Made by a program: the position numbers and the translations under genes. Below, one piece after another: positions 17,072-25,520 of a DNA stretch of 64,000 nucleotides. The notes under the pieces are model-generated. The model saw only the letters and a list, made by a program, of their open reading frames with translations, made no database searches and was not told the DNA's origin. The stretch comes from 9FT-COMBO-48-23 sp964400675 (lineage in GTDB: Bacteria; Chloroflexota; Dehalococcoidia; GIF9; UBA5629): contig CAYNVO010000001.1 of NCBI GenBank assembly GCA_964400675.1, positions 186,001 to 250,000 on the forward strand. The letters are read 5' to 3'. How positions within the stretch are numbered: position 1 is the first letter of the stretch; each line of letters starts with the position of its first letter.

Positions 17072-18247
17072 CTAAATGAAGCTTTCCTTTATCTGAAGAA
17101 TTACCTCGTCAACGCTGTCAGGGGTTTCTGAGATAATACGCTTGATGGCTTCTTCGACTTTCTGATATTTATGCGTATCGTAAAGGTCATCCAGTTTCTC
17201 ATAATAGCCGGCCCTTCTTCCCAGCCTGAAATTGAGTTTTTCCCGGGGTGGTAGTGTTAGATATCTGTTTATTGTAGCCAGACAGGCTGATTTTGCCTCT
17301 GGGAATTTACCTTCTAATTCGGGCAGGAGATTCAATATATGGTCGCTCTTAAATTCACTGGTTACCTCGAGCTTTTCAATGAGTTTACCGATTTCTTCAA
17401 CCACCTCGTCTTCTTTCTGGAGTTCAAAATCGCCAGCTTCTACTTTTGACCACAAGAGTATATTCTCACGGACATGAAGGGTGCGTAATCTGATGTAATC
17501 GGGGTCGATTTCATTAAGAACTCTGGCTGTGCCGGTGATGTGGTCCGATGACATTTTTCTGCCGCCGAGTCCGGGCATAATATATTCACATAATGAAATG
17601 CCAGCCTCTTTTATGTTTTTGCCACCTGCGATGTGTTCTTCCGCTGTAACCCCTTTCTCCATATAGCTGAGCACAAGGTTGGAGCCGCTTTCCATTCCGA
17701 TGTGTAATCGGGAAAGTCCGGCATCTTTTAGCTCTTTCAATTCGTCTAATGACTTTTTGGCGGCAGTCTTTGAACGGGCATACGAGGTTATCCTGTTGAG
17801 TTCTGGAAAAGCTTGTTTCAGAAAAGAGACTACTTTTACCAGATCAGGCGTCCTCATTATAAGGGTATTAGCATCTTGAAGAAATGCGGAATTGCCACCT
17901 GCCCATAGCCAGAGAGCCACGTTGCAGATACTGGCATTGTGCTGGTGGCTGTTGTAGATTGTTGCAGCTAAATCCCTGAGTCGACCGCCATAACCCATTC
18001 TCCAGGCGATCTCTTTTATCTCGTCGGCGATGGCTTTAGCTGTCTCTATATCCCTGATTACATCCTCGACTGGCCTGAGTTCGAATTTCTGACCCTTATA
18101 AACAGGGCAGAATTGACATCGGTTCCAGGGGCAGTTTCTGGTTGCTCTTATCAGTAGTGAATAGGCTTCACTGGGCGGTCTGATAGGGCCTAGCTCAAAG
18201 GAGCAGTCAGCTAATTTCTTCGTGTCGATGCCATAATTTAAGTTCAT
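17072..18247 (-). CDS. Radical SAM protein with CX4CX2C cluster motif
   Basis: A 391-residue predicted radical SAM enzyme of unknown substrate. The cluster cysteines are C39, C44 and C47 in NCPWNRCQFCPVYKG, a CX4CX2C spacing rather than the classical CX3CX2C. It belongs to the type with the pattern C-x-(W/Y)-N-x-C-x-F-C-x-x-Y-K. The rest shows barrel features such as RLHIGMESGSNLVLSYMEKG (glycine-rich SAM contact) and YIMPGLGG. The ATG at 18247 is the natural start. It is monocistronic: the importer gene downstream is 171 bp away, and the HAD-like gene upstream is divergent. Function unknown. Confidence 0.85.
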   Translation of the reverse strand: MNLNYGIDTKKLADCSFELGPIRPPSEAYSLLIRATRNCPWNRCQFCPVYKGQKFELRPVEDVIRDIETAKAIADEIKEIAWRMGYGGRLRDLAATIYNSHQHNASICNVALWLWAGGNSAFLQDANTLIMRTPDLVKVVSFLKQAFPELNRITSYARSKTAAKKSLDELKELKDAGLSRLHIGMESGSNLVLSYMEKGVTAEEHIAGGKNIKEAGISLCEYIMPGLGGRKMSSDHITGTARVLNEIDPDYIRLRTLHVRENILLWSKVEAGDFELQKEDEVVEEIGKLIEKLEVTSEFKSDHILNLLPELEGKFPEAKSACLATINRYLTLPPREKLNFRLGRRAGYYEKLDDLYDTHKYQKVEEAIKRIISETPDSVDEVILQIKESFI

Positions 18248-18344
18248 GGTATTTGCTTGTGTTTAATTTTAAACTTTATTGGGTGAAATTTCCAATAATG
18301 GACTCCTGATTTGTGAAATGCTAATATTTGATAAATTGAGAGCA

Positions 18345-18373
18345 GGAATTTCCATCTCATATTGAGATATTCC
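18345..18373. promoter_or_regulatory. Nested inverted repeat before the HAD-like gene
   Basis: ATCTCA/TGAGAT (18354-18359 and 18363-18368) is flanked by an outer GGAAT/ATTCC pair. It ends two bases before the ATG at 18376, where a Shine-Dalgarno sequence would be expected but is absent. It could be an operator or a translation-blocking hairpin. Confidence 0.35.
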
Positions 18374-18375
18374 AA

Positions 18376-19038
18376 ATGGTTGACCTGAACGAAATCAAGG
18401 TAGTTTCTTTCGATGCTGAAGGTACACTGGTAACGCCAGACTTTAGCTATGCTGTCTGGTTTGAAGCCATTCCTACGCGCTATGCTGAAAAGCACGGTAT
18501 TGATTTAGAGTTGGCGAAGAAGCTCATCGAGGAGGAATACCGCAAGGTGGGCGACCAGAGGCTGGAGTGGTACGACATTCGATATTGGTTCGAAAAGCTT
18601 GATTTGGGCACACCCGAGCAAGTGATGGAGAAGTGCAATAGTAAAGTGTGCTACTATCCGGAAGTCAGCGAAGTGCTGGCGTCTTTAAGCGGAAAGTATA
18701 AGTTAGTTGTAGCTTCAGGCTCAACGAGAGATTTTCTTCATCATCTTCTTCAGGACATTGAGCCTTACTTTACCAGGGTTTTTTCCTCGCTCACGGATTA
18801 CAGGCAACTGAAGACACCAGAGTTTTATCTTAAACTGTGCCAGGAGATGGAGGTTAAACCCGGGCAGGTAGTTCATGTTGGCGATAACTGGCAATTTGAT
18901 TTTGTCGCCCCAGGCGAAATAGGCATCCGTGCATTCTATCTAGATCGAAAACAAAAAGCCGACCACCAAAACTCTGTGGCTAGCCTGCTACAGTTGAATG
19001 TCCATCTGACAGATTGGTTGAATAGAAAATCTTTCTGA
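18376..19038 (+). CDS. HAD-superfamily protein with DxE in motif I
   Basis: A 220-residue HAD-fold protein, probably cytoplasmic. Motif I is SFDAEGTLV, so the nucleophile aspartate (D13) is present but the second, acid/base aspartate is replaced by E15. Motif II is VVASGSTR. Motif III is the lysine in LKTPEFY, and motif IV is HVGDNWQFDF with GEIGIRAFYLD following. Overall layout is that of the phosphoglycolate phosphatase/dehalogenase-like branch with a helical cap (about 30-95). With the altered motif I it may be a slow phosphatase or act on an unusual substrate. The ATG lacks a clear ribosome site. Confidence 0.85.
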   Translation: MVDLNEIKVVSFDAEGTLVTPDFSYAVWFEAIPTRYAEKHGIDLELAKKLIEEEYRKVGDQRLEWYDIRYWFEKLDLGTPEQVMEKCNSKVCYYPEVSEVLASLSGKYKLVVASGSTRDFLHHLLQDIEPYFTRVFSSLTDYRQLKTPEFYLKLCQEMEVKPGQVVHVGDNWQFDFVAPGEIGIRAFYLDRKQKADHQNSVASLLQLNVHLTDWLNRKSF

Positions 19039-19088
19039 TGGCAGTTTTTTCTGGCTGTTATAGAGCGGGGTCTGATAAAACTTCCGGA

Positions 19089-20021
19089 TTATGAAAGCCT
19101 TTCGACTTTAACTTGGGGCAGAAGCCTTTCTACGTCTTCCCGGCGGCAGAGTTCAGTGCCCGGGGTTAAGGTGGCTGCTGTTCCTGCTGCAGCTGCCCAG
19201 CGACAGGCCTCACCTATTTCATGTCCCTGGTTTAATTTTAATACCAGTCCAGCTATAGTTGAGTCGCCGGCGCCTACAGTGCTACTAATCTCTACTTGAG
19301 GTGGTGTGACCTTTAGTATTTTCCCTTCACTGGCTGCGATAAGCCCGTCCTTGGCTCTGGAGATTATTGCAATCTCAATGCCCTGGTTAGCCAGAGTCTT
19401 CACCGCCTCAATAATCGCTGCCTCATCTTTAAGATGTATTCCGAGCAGCTCTTCGGCTTCGTGCACATTTGGTTTAATGATATTCGGTTTAGCCGCTATT
19501 CCCTCTTTTAGCCATTGATTATCCGAATCAAGTACGGTTTTTATGCCGCTATTTTTAACCTTCTCTATCAGTTGCCGGTAGATATCAGCAGGCACTCCCG
19601 GTGGGACACTGCCAGCGAAGACAAGAAAATCGGGTTTAGGCTTGATATGTGTCACTTTTTGTGTTAGTTTCCCCAATTCATACTTGTGAATCTGTGGCCC
19701 CGGAGCGTCGATTCTGGTCTGGCGGTGAGTTTTTAAATCAGTGATGATGAAGTTGCTCCTTATTTCTCCCTCGATTGGAGTGAACTTAAAAGGGACTCCG
19801 TGTTGTTGTAGAAGATGCTTTAGTGTTTCGCCAGCAAAACCGCCTATGAAACCGTAAGCAATTGTCTCGCCACCGAGCTTGTGAACAACTCGGGAAACGT
19901 TGATTCCTTTGCCACCGGGATCTCGACGCAAGCTGGTCCAACGATTGGCTTCATCCACCATCAATTTCTCAACGGTAACTATTTTGTCCAGGCTCGGATT
20001 TAAGGTCACTGTAGCAATCAT
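19089..20021 (-). CDS. PfkB-family sugar-phosphate kinase (1-phosphofructokinase/tagatose-6-phosphate kinase type)
   Basis: A 310-residue ribokinase-fold kinase. The substrate-side signature GGKGINVSRVVHKLGG is near residue 36, and the ATP/anion-hole signature STVGAGDSTIAG near residue 250 contains the catalytic aspartate. The N-terminus TVTLNPSLDK is typical of FruK/LacC/PfkB enzymes that phosphorylate a hexose monophosphate to a bisphosphate. It overlaps pyruvate kinase by 4 bp, and the third gene of the operon is a LacD-type aldolase that splits such bisphosphates. That context favours a phosphofructokinase or tagatose-6-phosphate kinase role in central metabolism. FruK, LacC and PfkB cannot be separated by eye. 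Confidence 0.87.
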   Translation of the reverse strand: MIATVTLNPSLDKIVTVEKLMVDEANRWTSLRRDPGGKGINVSRVVHKLGGETIAYGFIGGFAGETLKHLLQQHGVPFKFTPIEGEIRSNFIITDLKTHRQTRIDAPGPQIHKYELGKLTQKVTHIKPKPDFLVFAGSVPPGVPADIYRQLIEKVKNSGIKTVLDSDNQWLKEGIAAKPNIIKPNVHEAEELLGIHLKDEAAIIEAVKTLANQGIEIAIISRAKDGLIAASEGKILKVTPPQVEISSTVGAGDSTIAGLVLKLNQGHEIGEACRWAAAAGTAATLTPGTELCRREDVERLLPQVKVERLS

Positions 20022-21460
20022 TTAACTCTTTCCACTTTCAGCAGGTTGGTGCTGCCGGGGATGCCAATAGGTACACCTCCGGTAATAACAACCAGTTCAC
20101 CCTCCTGAGCTAATCCAGTTCGCTTGGCTACTCTAGCCCCTCGGGTGAATAATACAGCTATTTTTGAAGGTTCGGGGATTTGAAAGGCACGTACTCCCCA
20201 GGATAGTGACATCTGTCTCTGTGTTGCCTGACTGGGAGTAATAGCTATAATCGGTACCCCGGGGCGATACTTGGCTACACGTCGTGCTGTGCTTCCTGAT
20301 GAGGTGAAAGCGATTATAGCAGCGGCTTCCAGTTGATAGGCAGTATGACAGGCGGCGTAGCTTATGGCATCGTCTGTTTCAGGTTGGAGGTCTTTGCCCC
20401 TATTGGCCAGGATTTCTTCGTAGGGTAAGGTAGCCTCTGCTTCCAGAGCGATCTGCACCATCATGGATACAGCTTCTACAGGATAGCTACCGATAGCGGT
20501 TTCTTCTGATAACATTATGGCGTCGGTACCATTGAAGATAGCATTGGCAACATCAGAGACCTCAGCGCGGGTAGGACGTGGTGCATTAACCATCGACTCC
20601 AGCATTTGAGTAGCTACGATAACCGGCTTTCCCAGATGGTTGCACTTCTGGATGATTTCCCTTTGAGCTATGGGCACCTTTTGTATTGGAATCTCGATAC
20701 CGAGGTCGCCACGGGCTACCATAGCACCATCAGCGGCGGCTAGTATTTCATCAAGGTTATCCAGCGCTTCTCGCCTCTCGATTTTGGCGATGATCGCCGG
20801 GGCTTTTTTATTTTTTTGGAGGAATTTTCTTACCATGAGAATATCTTTAGCTTCTCTGGTAAAAGATAAGGCTACGAAGTCTACATCATGTTTCAGCCCA
20901 AAGAGGAGATGATTCCAGTCATCTTCGGTGATTGTGGGGGTGTCCCGGGTTACGCCCGGCACATTGATACCTTTATCCTCACCAAGAATGCCTCCAGTTA
21001 ATACCTGGCAGGTTACATCCGTGTCGCTAATATCTGTCACTTTTAGCTCTATAGCGCCATCATCCAGGAATACTATGTCGCCCGGCTTGACGATGCTTGG
21101 CAGGTAAGGCAGGCCTACGGATACTCTGTTTTCGTTGCCTAGAATTTCTCTAGTGGTGAGGATAAAATTGGAGTTTTCTTTGAGTTCGATGCTGCCTCCC
21201 TTAAGCTTGCCGGTTCTATTTTTTGGTCCGGGGAGGTCTTGCATTATGGCTAGTGGAATATCGGCTTGTTTAGCTGCTTGCCTTAATGTTTTTATGTAGC
21301 TAGCGTGCTCCTTATGAGTGCCGTGGGAGAAGTTGATTCTGGCAACATCCATGCCAGTTTGGAGTAGCTCTTTTATCACCGAAGCTGAGCTTGTACTCGG
21401 CCCGATGGTGCAGACTATTTTTGTCCTGCGGTATGGGGTACGTGTGGCATCAAGAGACAT
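20018..21460 (-). CDS. pyk: Pyruvate kinase
   Basis: A 480-residue pyruvate kinase that converts phosphoenolpyruvate and ADP to pyruvate and ATP. Diagnostic segments: TKIVCTIGPS at the N-terminus, ARINFSHG, the catalytic-site AIIAKIERREALDN, MVARGDLGIEIP (metal and substrate binding), IVATQMLESM, and the C-terminal allosteric domain with AFTSSGSTAR. Length is typical. It is the middle gene of an operon with a bisphosphate aldolase 10 bp upstream and a PfkB kinase overlapping downstream. Confidence 0.97.
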   Translation of the reverse strand: MSLDATRTPYRRTKIVCTIGPSTSSASVIKELLQTGMDVARINFSHGTHKEHASYIKTLRQAAKQADIPLAIMQDLPGPKNRTGKLKGGSIELKENSNFILTTREILGNENRVSVGLPYLPSIVKPGDIVFLDDGAIELKVTDISDTDVTCQVLTGGILGEDKGINVPGVTRDTPTITEDDWNHLLFGLKHDVDFVALSFTREAKDILMVRKFLQKNKKAPAIIAKIERREALDNLDEILAAADGAMVARGDLGIEIPIQKVPIAQREIIQKCNHLGKPVIVATQMLESMVNAPRPTRAEVSDVANAIFNGTDAIMLSEETAIGSYPVEAVSMMVQIALEAEATLPYEEILANRGKDLQPETDDAISYAACHTAYQLEAAAIIAFTSSGSTARRVAKYRPGVPIIAITPSQATQRQMSLSWGVRAFQIPEPSKIAVLFTRGARVAKRTGLAQEGELVVITGGVPIGIPGSTNLLKVERVK

Positions 21461-21470
21461 CGTACTTATC

Positions 21471-22469
21471 TTAGTAATTCGCGTACCAGCTTTCCTGGAC
21501 GGTAGTCAGCTCGTGAGCTTTAATGCCAAATTTGCGGTACCAGGGGAATGCATATTTTGTGGCTATCTCAGCCAGCTCTTTTAACCTGTCAGCCACAGTT
21601 GTTGACAAGAATTTTACCCGGTCATTCTTGTCTGTGAAACGTATGGCTTCCTGCCATATAGCCCGACCGCCAAGGAATCCAGAAGCGCCTGCCTGGCAGG
21701 CAATTTTCACTTGCTCTCGGAATGTTTCGTAGTCCACGCCGGCGCTGAGGATAACCCAGGGTACCTGTGAAGCCTCGTCCAACTGTCGGCAGAGTTGGTG
21801 AAGTTTTGTCCTGTCAGTTTCATGTTTCGCGTCGGCGGGAAACTCTGCTTTCAGTACGTCGATTGGGAAAGATGTAATCTGACGGGCGGTTTCGATTACC
21901 AACCCCGGTTTCCGAGTGGCAAACTGTGATGTTGCTGAATCCTCGCCCTTTGTAAGGTAAGTTTTAGGTTCAACGAGAAAAGGAATGTCGTACTCCAGGC
22001 ATTTTTCTGCCACCGTCCGTATTGTTTTCAACTGCCTATCAGCAACCTCAGTCAAATCGGGTCGGTAATAGACAAGGATTTTGACTGCTGAGGCGCCCAT
22101 GCGTTTGATTTTTTCCACACTCCAGCCATCGAGCAGGGTGGTTAATCGTCCTTTCGGGTTGCTTTCGTAGCCGGTAGCTTCGACGCTGACCAGCAAGCCA
22201 GTGTGCCCGGGGAGTACTCCTCCAGCGATGCACTGGGCGGCGCCGTAGTTAGGGTCCAGCAAGACGGCGCTGGCGTAGGGGGCTAAAGCAGCACATAATT
22301 CAAGCTTGTATTCAACAATTTCCTGATAATCAACATAATCATCAAGCTGCTCCTTTTCAATCATAGCCTTGAGGGAGCCTCTATGGTCCATGGCGCAGAT
22401 TATGAAGATTCCTTCAGGCGTTGAAATCTGCTGCAAACCTCTGATTTTGCCAATACCTAATCTGGTCAT
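21471..22469 (-). CDS. Class I ketose-bisphosphate aldolase, LacD (tagatose-1,6-bisphosphate aldolase) family
   Basis: A 332-residue (beta/alpha)8 aldolase. The motif DVLKAEFP (Lys207) matches the Schiff-base lysine region of LacD, and AMDHRGSLK near residue 27 and SAGVDYETF near the C-terminus fit the family. LacD splits tagatose-1,6-bisphosphate and, in several enzymes, fructose-1,6-bisphosphate into triose phosphates. As first gene of an operon with pyruvate kinase and a PfkB kinase it probably serves as a glycolytic aldolase; that is an inference from context. A good minus-strand promoter lies 43 bp upstream. Confidence 0.88.
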   Translation of the reverse strand: MTRLGIGKIRGLQQISTPEGIFIICAMDHRGSLKAMIEKEQLDDYVDYQEIVEYKLELCAALAPYASAVLLDPNYGAAQCIAGGVLPGHTGLLVSVEATGYESNPKGRLTTLLDGWSVEKIKRMGASAVKILVYYRPDLTEVADRQLKTIRTVAEKCLEYDIPFLVEPKTYLTKGEDSATSQFATRKPGLVIETARQITSFPIDVLKAEFPADAKHETDRTKLHQLCRQLDEASQVPWVILSAGVDYETFREQVKIACQAGASGFLGGRAIWQEAIRFTDKNDRVKFLSTTVADRLKELAEIATKYAFPWYRKFGIKAHELTTVQESWYANY

Positions 22470-22511
22470 TCTGTCTATATGTTACCCTTTTTTATCCCCA
22501 TTGTTATTAAG

Positions 22512-22540
22512 AATATACCCTTTTGCTCTAGGTATATCAA
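22512..22540 (-). promoter_or_regulatory. Promoter of the aldolase-pyk-pfkB operon
   Basis: On the minus strand TTGATA (22540-22535), a 17-bp spacer and TATATT (22517-22512) precede the aldolase ATG at 22469. A purine-rich AAAAAAGGG follows in the leader. Confidence 0.7.
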
Positions 22541-22611
22541 GTTCACAAGTGAGTTGTGTTGAGCCGATGATGAATTAAACTGAGATGAGCGGATATTGCT
22601 ATTACTTAATC

Positions 22612-22640
22612 TTGCGTAGATTCGATTATTCAGGCATAAT
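22612..22640 (+). promoter_or_regulatory. Promoter of the paired PaaK-like genes
   Basis: TTGCGT (22612-22617), a 17-bp spacer and CATAAT (22635-22640), 33 bp before the chosen ATG. The -10 box CATAAT matches those of the two c-di-GMP genes. Confidence 0.55.
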
Positions 22641-22672
22641 TATGTTTGGTTAGTCCTGAAAAGGAGAGAGAA

Positions 22673-24019
22673 ATGGAAACGCAAAAATCAAGACCTACGC
22701 CACAGGAGTTAGAGAGGATGTCTCTGAAAGAGAGGCAGAAGCATTTAGAGGAAAGAATGAGGGAGATAATCGCTTATGCTTATGAAAGAGCACCGGCAGT
22801 AAAGAAGCGATTTGACAAGGCTAAAATTAAGCCCGATGACATTCGTACCGTTAGAGATTTAGAGAAGATTCCGATGTTAAGGAAGGATGACCTGATCGCT
22901 TTGCAAAAGTCGGATCCTCCCTTCGGCGGCTATCTTGCTGTGCCCATGGCCAGCTTGGAGAGGATATATCAATCGCCAGGACCTATCTATGACCCTCAAC
23001 GGAAGAGGGGTTTTGGGGGTGGTGGTATGGGGCCGGATTTCGGCAAGGGGCAGATAGTAATAAATACTTGGTCATATCATATAACGCCCGCCGGCCTGGG
23101 AGTTGACCAGTTGCTCAGGAGCATGAGCTTTACCGTTGTTCCTATGGGTACGGGAAATACCGAGCTTCAGGTAAAGGTTATGCACGACCTCAAAGCGCAC
23201 GGTTTTTGTGGCACCCCCAGCTTTTTAAAAACAGTCATAGATAAGGCTGAGGATATGGGTTACGACTTCAAGAAGGACTTCAATTTGAAATTTGCTGTGG
23301 TCGGTGGAGAAATGGGTGGTGAGCCGCTGCGTAAGTTGTTCCAGGAGAAGTACGGTATCTTCTGTTTGGGTGGTGACACTTATGCTACGGCTGATGTTGG
23401 GACAATAGCTACAGGATGTGAGAAACAGGCTGGCATGCATGTTACCACTGATGCCATAGTGGAGATAGTAGACCCGAAGACAGGGGAGCAGCTTGGTCCT
23501 GGTCAGGAAGGTGAGATAGTAGTTACTCCATTCGATGAGGTTTATCCTCTTATTAGGTTTGGCACTGGTGACTTATCGATGTTTGATGATGATCTCTGTG
23601 CCTGCGGGAGAACAACTCTCAGATTGCCGAAAATTCTGGGAAGGTCTGGCGATGCTGTCAGAGTTAGGGGTATGTTTGTTCATCCCAAACAGACTGATGA
23701 AGCAATTTCCAAGTTCCCCGAGATTCGGACATATCAGTTGGTGGTCACTCGCCCCGGGGATAGAGATGATATGGTTCTTAATGTTGAGCTTGCTGAGGGC
23801 GCTGGTGGTAAAGAAAAGGCGAGGGATGTTGTTAGTGCACTTGGTACCGAGCGCTGGGAGTTTTCTGTCAAAGGCGTTGTCGATAGGGAGAAACTGCAGG
23901 CTGCTGTGGACAAGGCCTTCAGGGATATATGTAAGGTAAGGTTCGACCGCATGGAGGTCGTTTCGAAGGGCACTATTCCAGAGGGTGCCAAACGAATTGT
24001 TGATAAGAGGAAATATTAG
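22673..24019 (+). CDS. Phenylacetate-CoA-ligase-like (PaaK family) protein 1
   Basis: A 448-residue ANL-superfamily protein related to phenylacetate-CoA ligase. Later motifs are recognisable: YATADVGTIA, PLIRFGTGD, GRSGDAVRVRGMF and a C-terminal IPEGAKRIV with a possible catalytic lysine. The nucleotide-binding loop, SSGTTG in PaaK, is replaced by SPGPIYDP (101-108), so classical adenylation may be altered. CACGRT between the lobes has cysteines. The ATG at 22673 follows AAGGAGAG; a TTG further upstream in frame is unlikely. It forms a pair with a close paralogue 48 bp downstream. Substrate unknown; an aryl or acyl carboxylate is the family expectation. Confidence 0.85.
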   Translation: METQKSRPTPQELERMSLKERQKHLEERMREIIAYAYERAPAVKKRFDKAKIKPDDIRTVRDLEKIPMLRKDDLIALQKSDPPFGGYLAVPMASLERIYQSPGPIYDPQRKRGFGGGGMGPDFGKGQIVINTWSYHITPAGLGVDQLLRSMSFTVVPMGTGNTELQVKVMHDLKAHGFCGTPSFLKTVIDKAEDMGYDFKKDFNLKFAVVGGEMGGEPLRKLFQEKYGIFCLGGDTYATADVGTIATGCEKQAGMHVTTDAIVEIVDPKTGEQLGPGQEGEIVVTPFDEVYPLIRFGTGDLSMFDDDLCACGRTTLRLPKILGRSGDAVRVRGMFVHPKQTDEAISKFPEIRTYQLVVTRPGDRDDMVLNVELAEGAGGKEKARDVVSALGTERWEFSVKGVVDREKLQAAVDKAFRDICKVRFDRMEVVSKGTIPEGAKRIVDKRKY

Positions 24020-24067
24020 CGCTATTGCGCCTTGTAGTAACTGGCTTATTAAGTTAGGGGGTGAAAA

Positions 24068-25351
24068 ATGGGAACCAAAAGACCTTTACCTCAGTTCGAG
24101 ATGATGGAGAAGATGTCAGATGAGGAGAGGAGGAAGCTTCTAGATGAACAGCTAAAGTGGCAGGTTGCTTATGCCTATGAAAAGGCTCCGTCAACAAAAG
24201 CCAGATTTGACGAAGCAGGCATTTCGCCATCAAATGTGTCAGGCATTAAGGACCTGGAGAATTTGCCGTTGCTGAGGAAGGACGCCCTGGTGGATTTATA
24301 CAAAGCCAACCCGCCACTCGGTGGATTGGTGACTGTGCCAATAACCGAATTGGAACGTGTTTATGTGTCACCTGGCCCCATTTATGACCCGCATCATTCA
24401 AGTGAGACTTTCTGGCAGAGACATGTTTACATGGTTAACGCTGTGGGATTTGGTAAAGGGGACATTGTGGTAAATAGCTGGATGTATGGTCTTGTGCCGG
24501 CTGGGCTTTTGATTGATGAGACATTAAAGCGAGCCGGGGTTACGGTTATACCGATGGGTGTGGGGAATACTGAGCTACAGGTTCAGGTTATGCATCAGCT
24601 TAAAGTTACTGGATTTATCGGTACCACAGGCTTTTTTATGACTGTAATAAATAAGGCTGAGGAGATGGGGTTCGATGTCCGCAAAGATTTTAACCTGAGG
24701 CTAGCTGTAATTGGTGGTGAGATGGGCGGTGGTCCAATCAGGAAAACGGTTGAGGAGAAATATGGCATTGCTACCGGTGATATGTATGCGACAGCCGATG
24801 TCGGTCTGATAGCCTTTGAGTGCAATGCCAAGAGTGGCATGCATATTGCCGAGGGTGTAATACTGGAGATGATTAGTTACGAGACCGGTAAACCGGTTGA
24901 GTCTGGTGAAGTGGGCGAAATAGTTGTTACCCCTATTGATGAGACATATCCGTTGATACGCTTTGGTACCGGAGACATTGCTAGTTGGATTGATGAACCC
25001 TGTACCTGTGGCAGGACTTCCCCTCGAATAACACGCCTTTTAGGTAGAGTAGGAGATGCCGTCAGAACCAGAGGCATGTTTATTCACCCACGGCAGCTTT
25101 CGCCAGCCATGGCTAAATTCCCGCAGGTTGCTCAATATCAGGCGGTGGTGACCAGGCCTGGTACTCGGGACGACTTGACACTCAAAGTTGAACTCAAGAC
25201 CGAAGAGGGAATAAATAGGGAACAACTGGCAAGCGAGTTAAACCAGGTGGTGAGCGAGGCGTTAAGGATAAAGGTTGACCAGGTTGAATTCGTAGCCAAA
25301 GGGGTAATTCCCGAATGGCATAAGCTAATAGTCGACGAGCGGGTCTATTGA
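24068..25351 (+). CDS. Phenylacetate-CoA-ligase-like (PaaK family) protein 2
   Basis: A 427-residue paralogue of the preceding protein. It has the same substituted loop SPGPIYDP at the same residue positions (101-108), and the same YATADVG, PLIRFGTGD, CTCGRT and GDAVRTRGMF motifs. Conservation of the odd loop in both copies shows it is not a sequencing error or decay. The ATG follows a GGGGGTG ribosome site. The two are probably one transcription unit and could form a heteromer or act on different acids of one pathway. Confidence 0.85.
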   Translation: MGTKRPLPQFEMMEKMSDEERRKLLDEQLKWQVAYAYEKAPSTKARFDEAGISPSNVSGIKDLENLPLLRKDALVDLYKANPPLGGLVTVPITELERVYVSPGPIYDPHHSSETFWQRHVYMVNAVGFGKGDIVVNSWMYGLVPAGLLIDETLKRAGVTVIPMGVGNTELQVQVMHQLKVTGFIGTTGFFMTVINKAEEMGFDVRKDFNLRLAVIGGEMGGGPIRKTVEEKYGIATGDMYATADVGLIAFECNAKSGMHIAEGVILEMISYETGKPVESGEVGEIVVTPIDETYPLIRFGTGDIASWIDEPCTCGRTSPRITRLLGRVGDAVRTRGMFIHPRQLSPAMAKFPQVAQYQAVVTRPGTRDDLTLKVELKTEEGINREQLASELNQVVSEALRIKVDQVEFVAKGVIPEWHKLIVDERVY

Positions 25352-25520
25352 GCTAGAATCGCCGCAATCTAAAACGTTCTCCTGCGAGGAGGATGGCCTC
25401 GTGGGGTGGTGTTTTTGTCTTAAGTTCTATAGTCACACAAGCATTTTACTAGTTTATTCCTCTTCGTTGCCCTTAAATTGTGGTAAAATAGGGCAAGATT
25501 ATTATTTTCTGGTGATTGTT

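Noticed and set aside
18244..18495. 83-codon minus-strand frame upstream of the radical SAM gene
   Set aside because: It runs antisense into the HAD-like gene, has no ribosome site and no protein-like composition.
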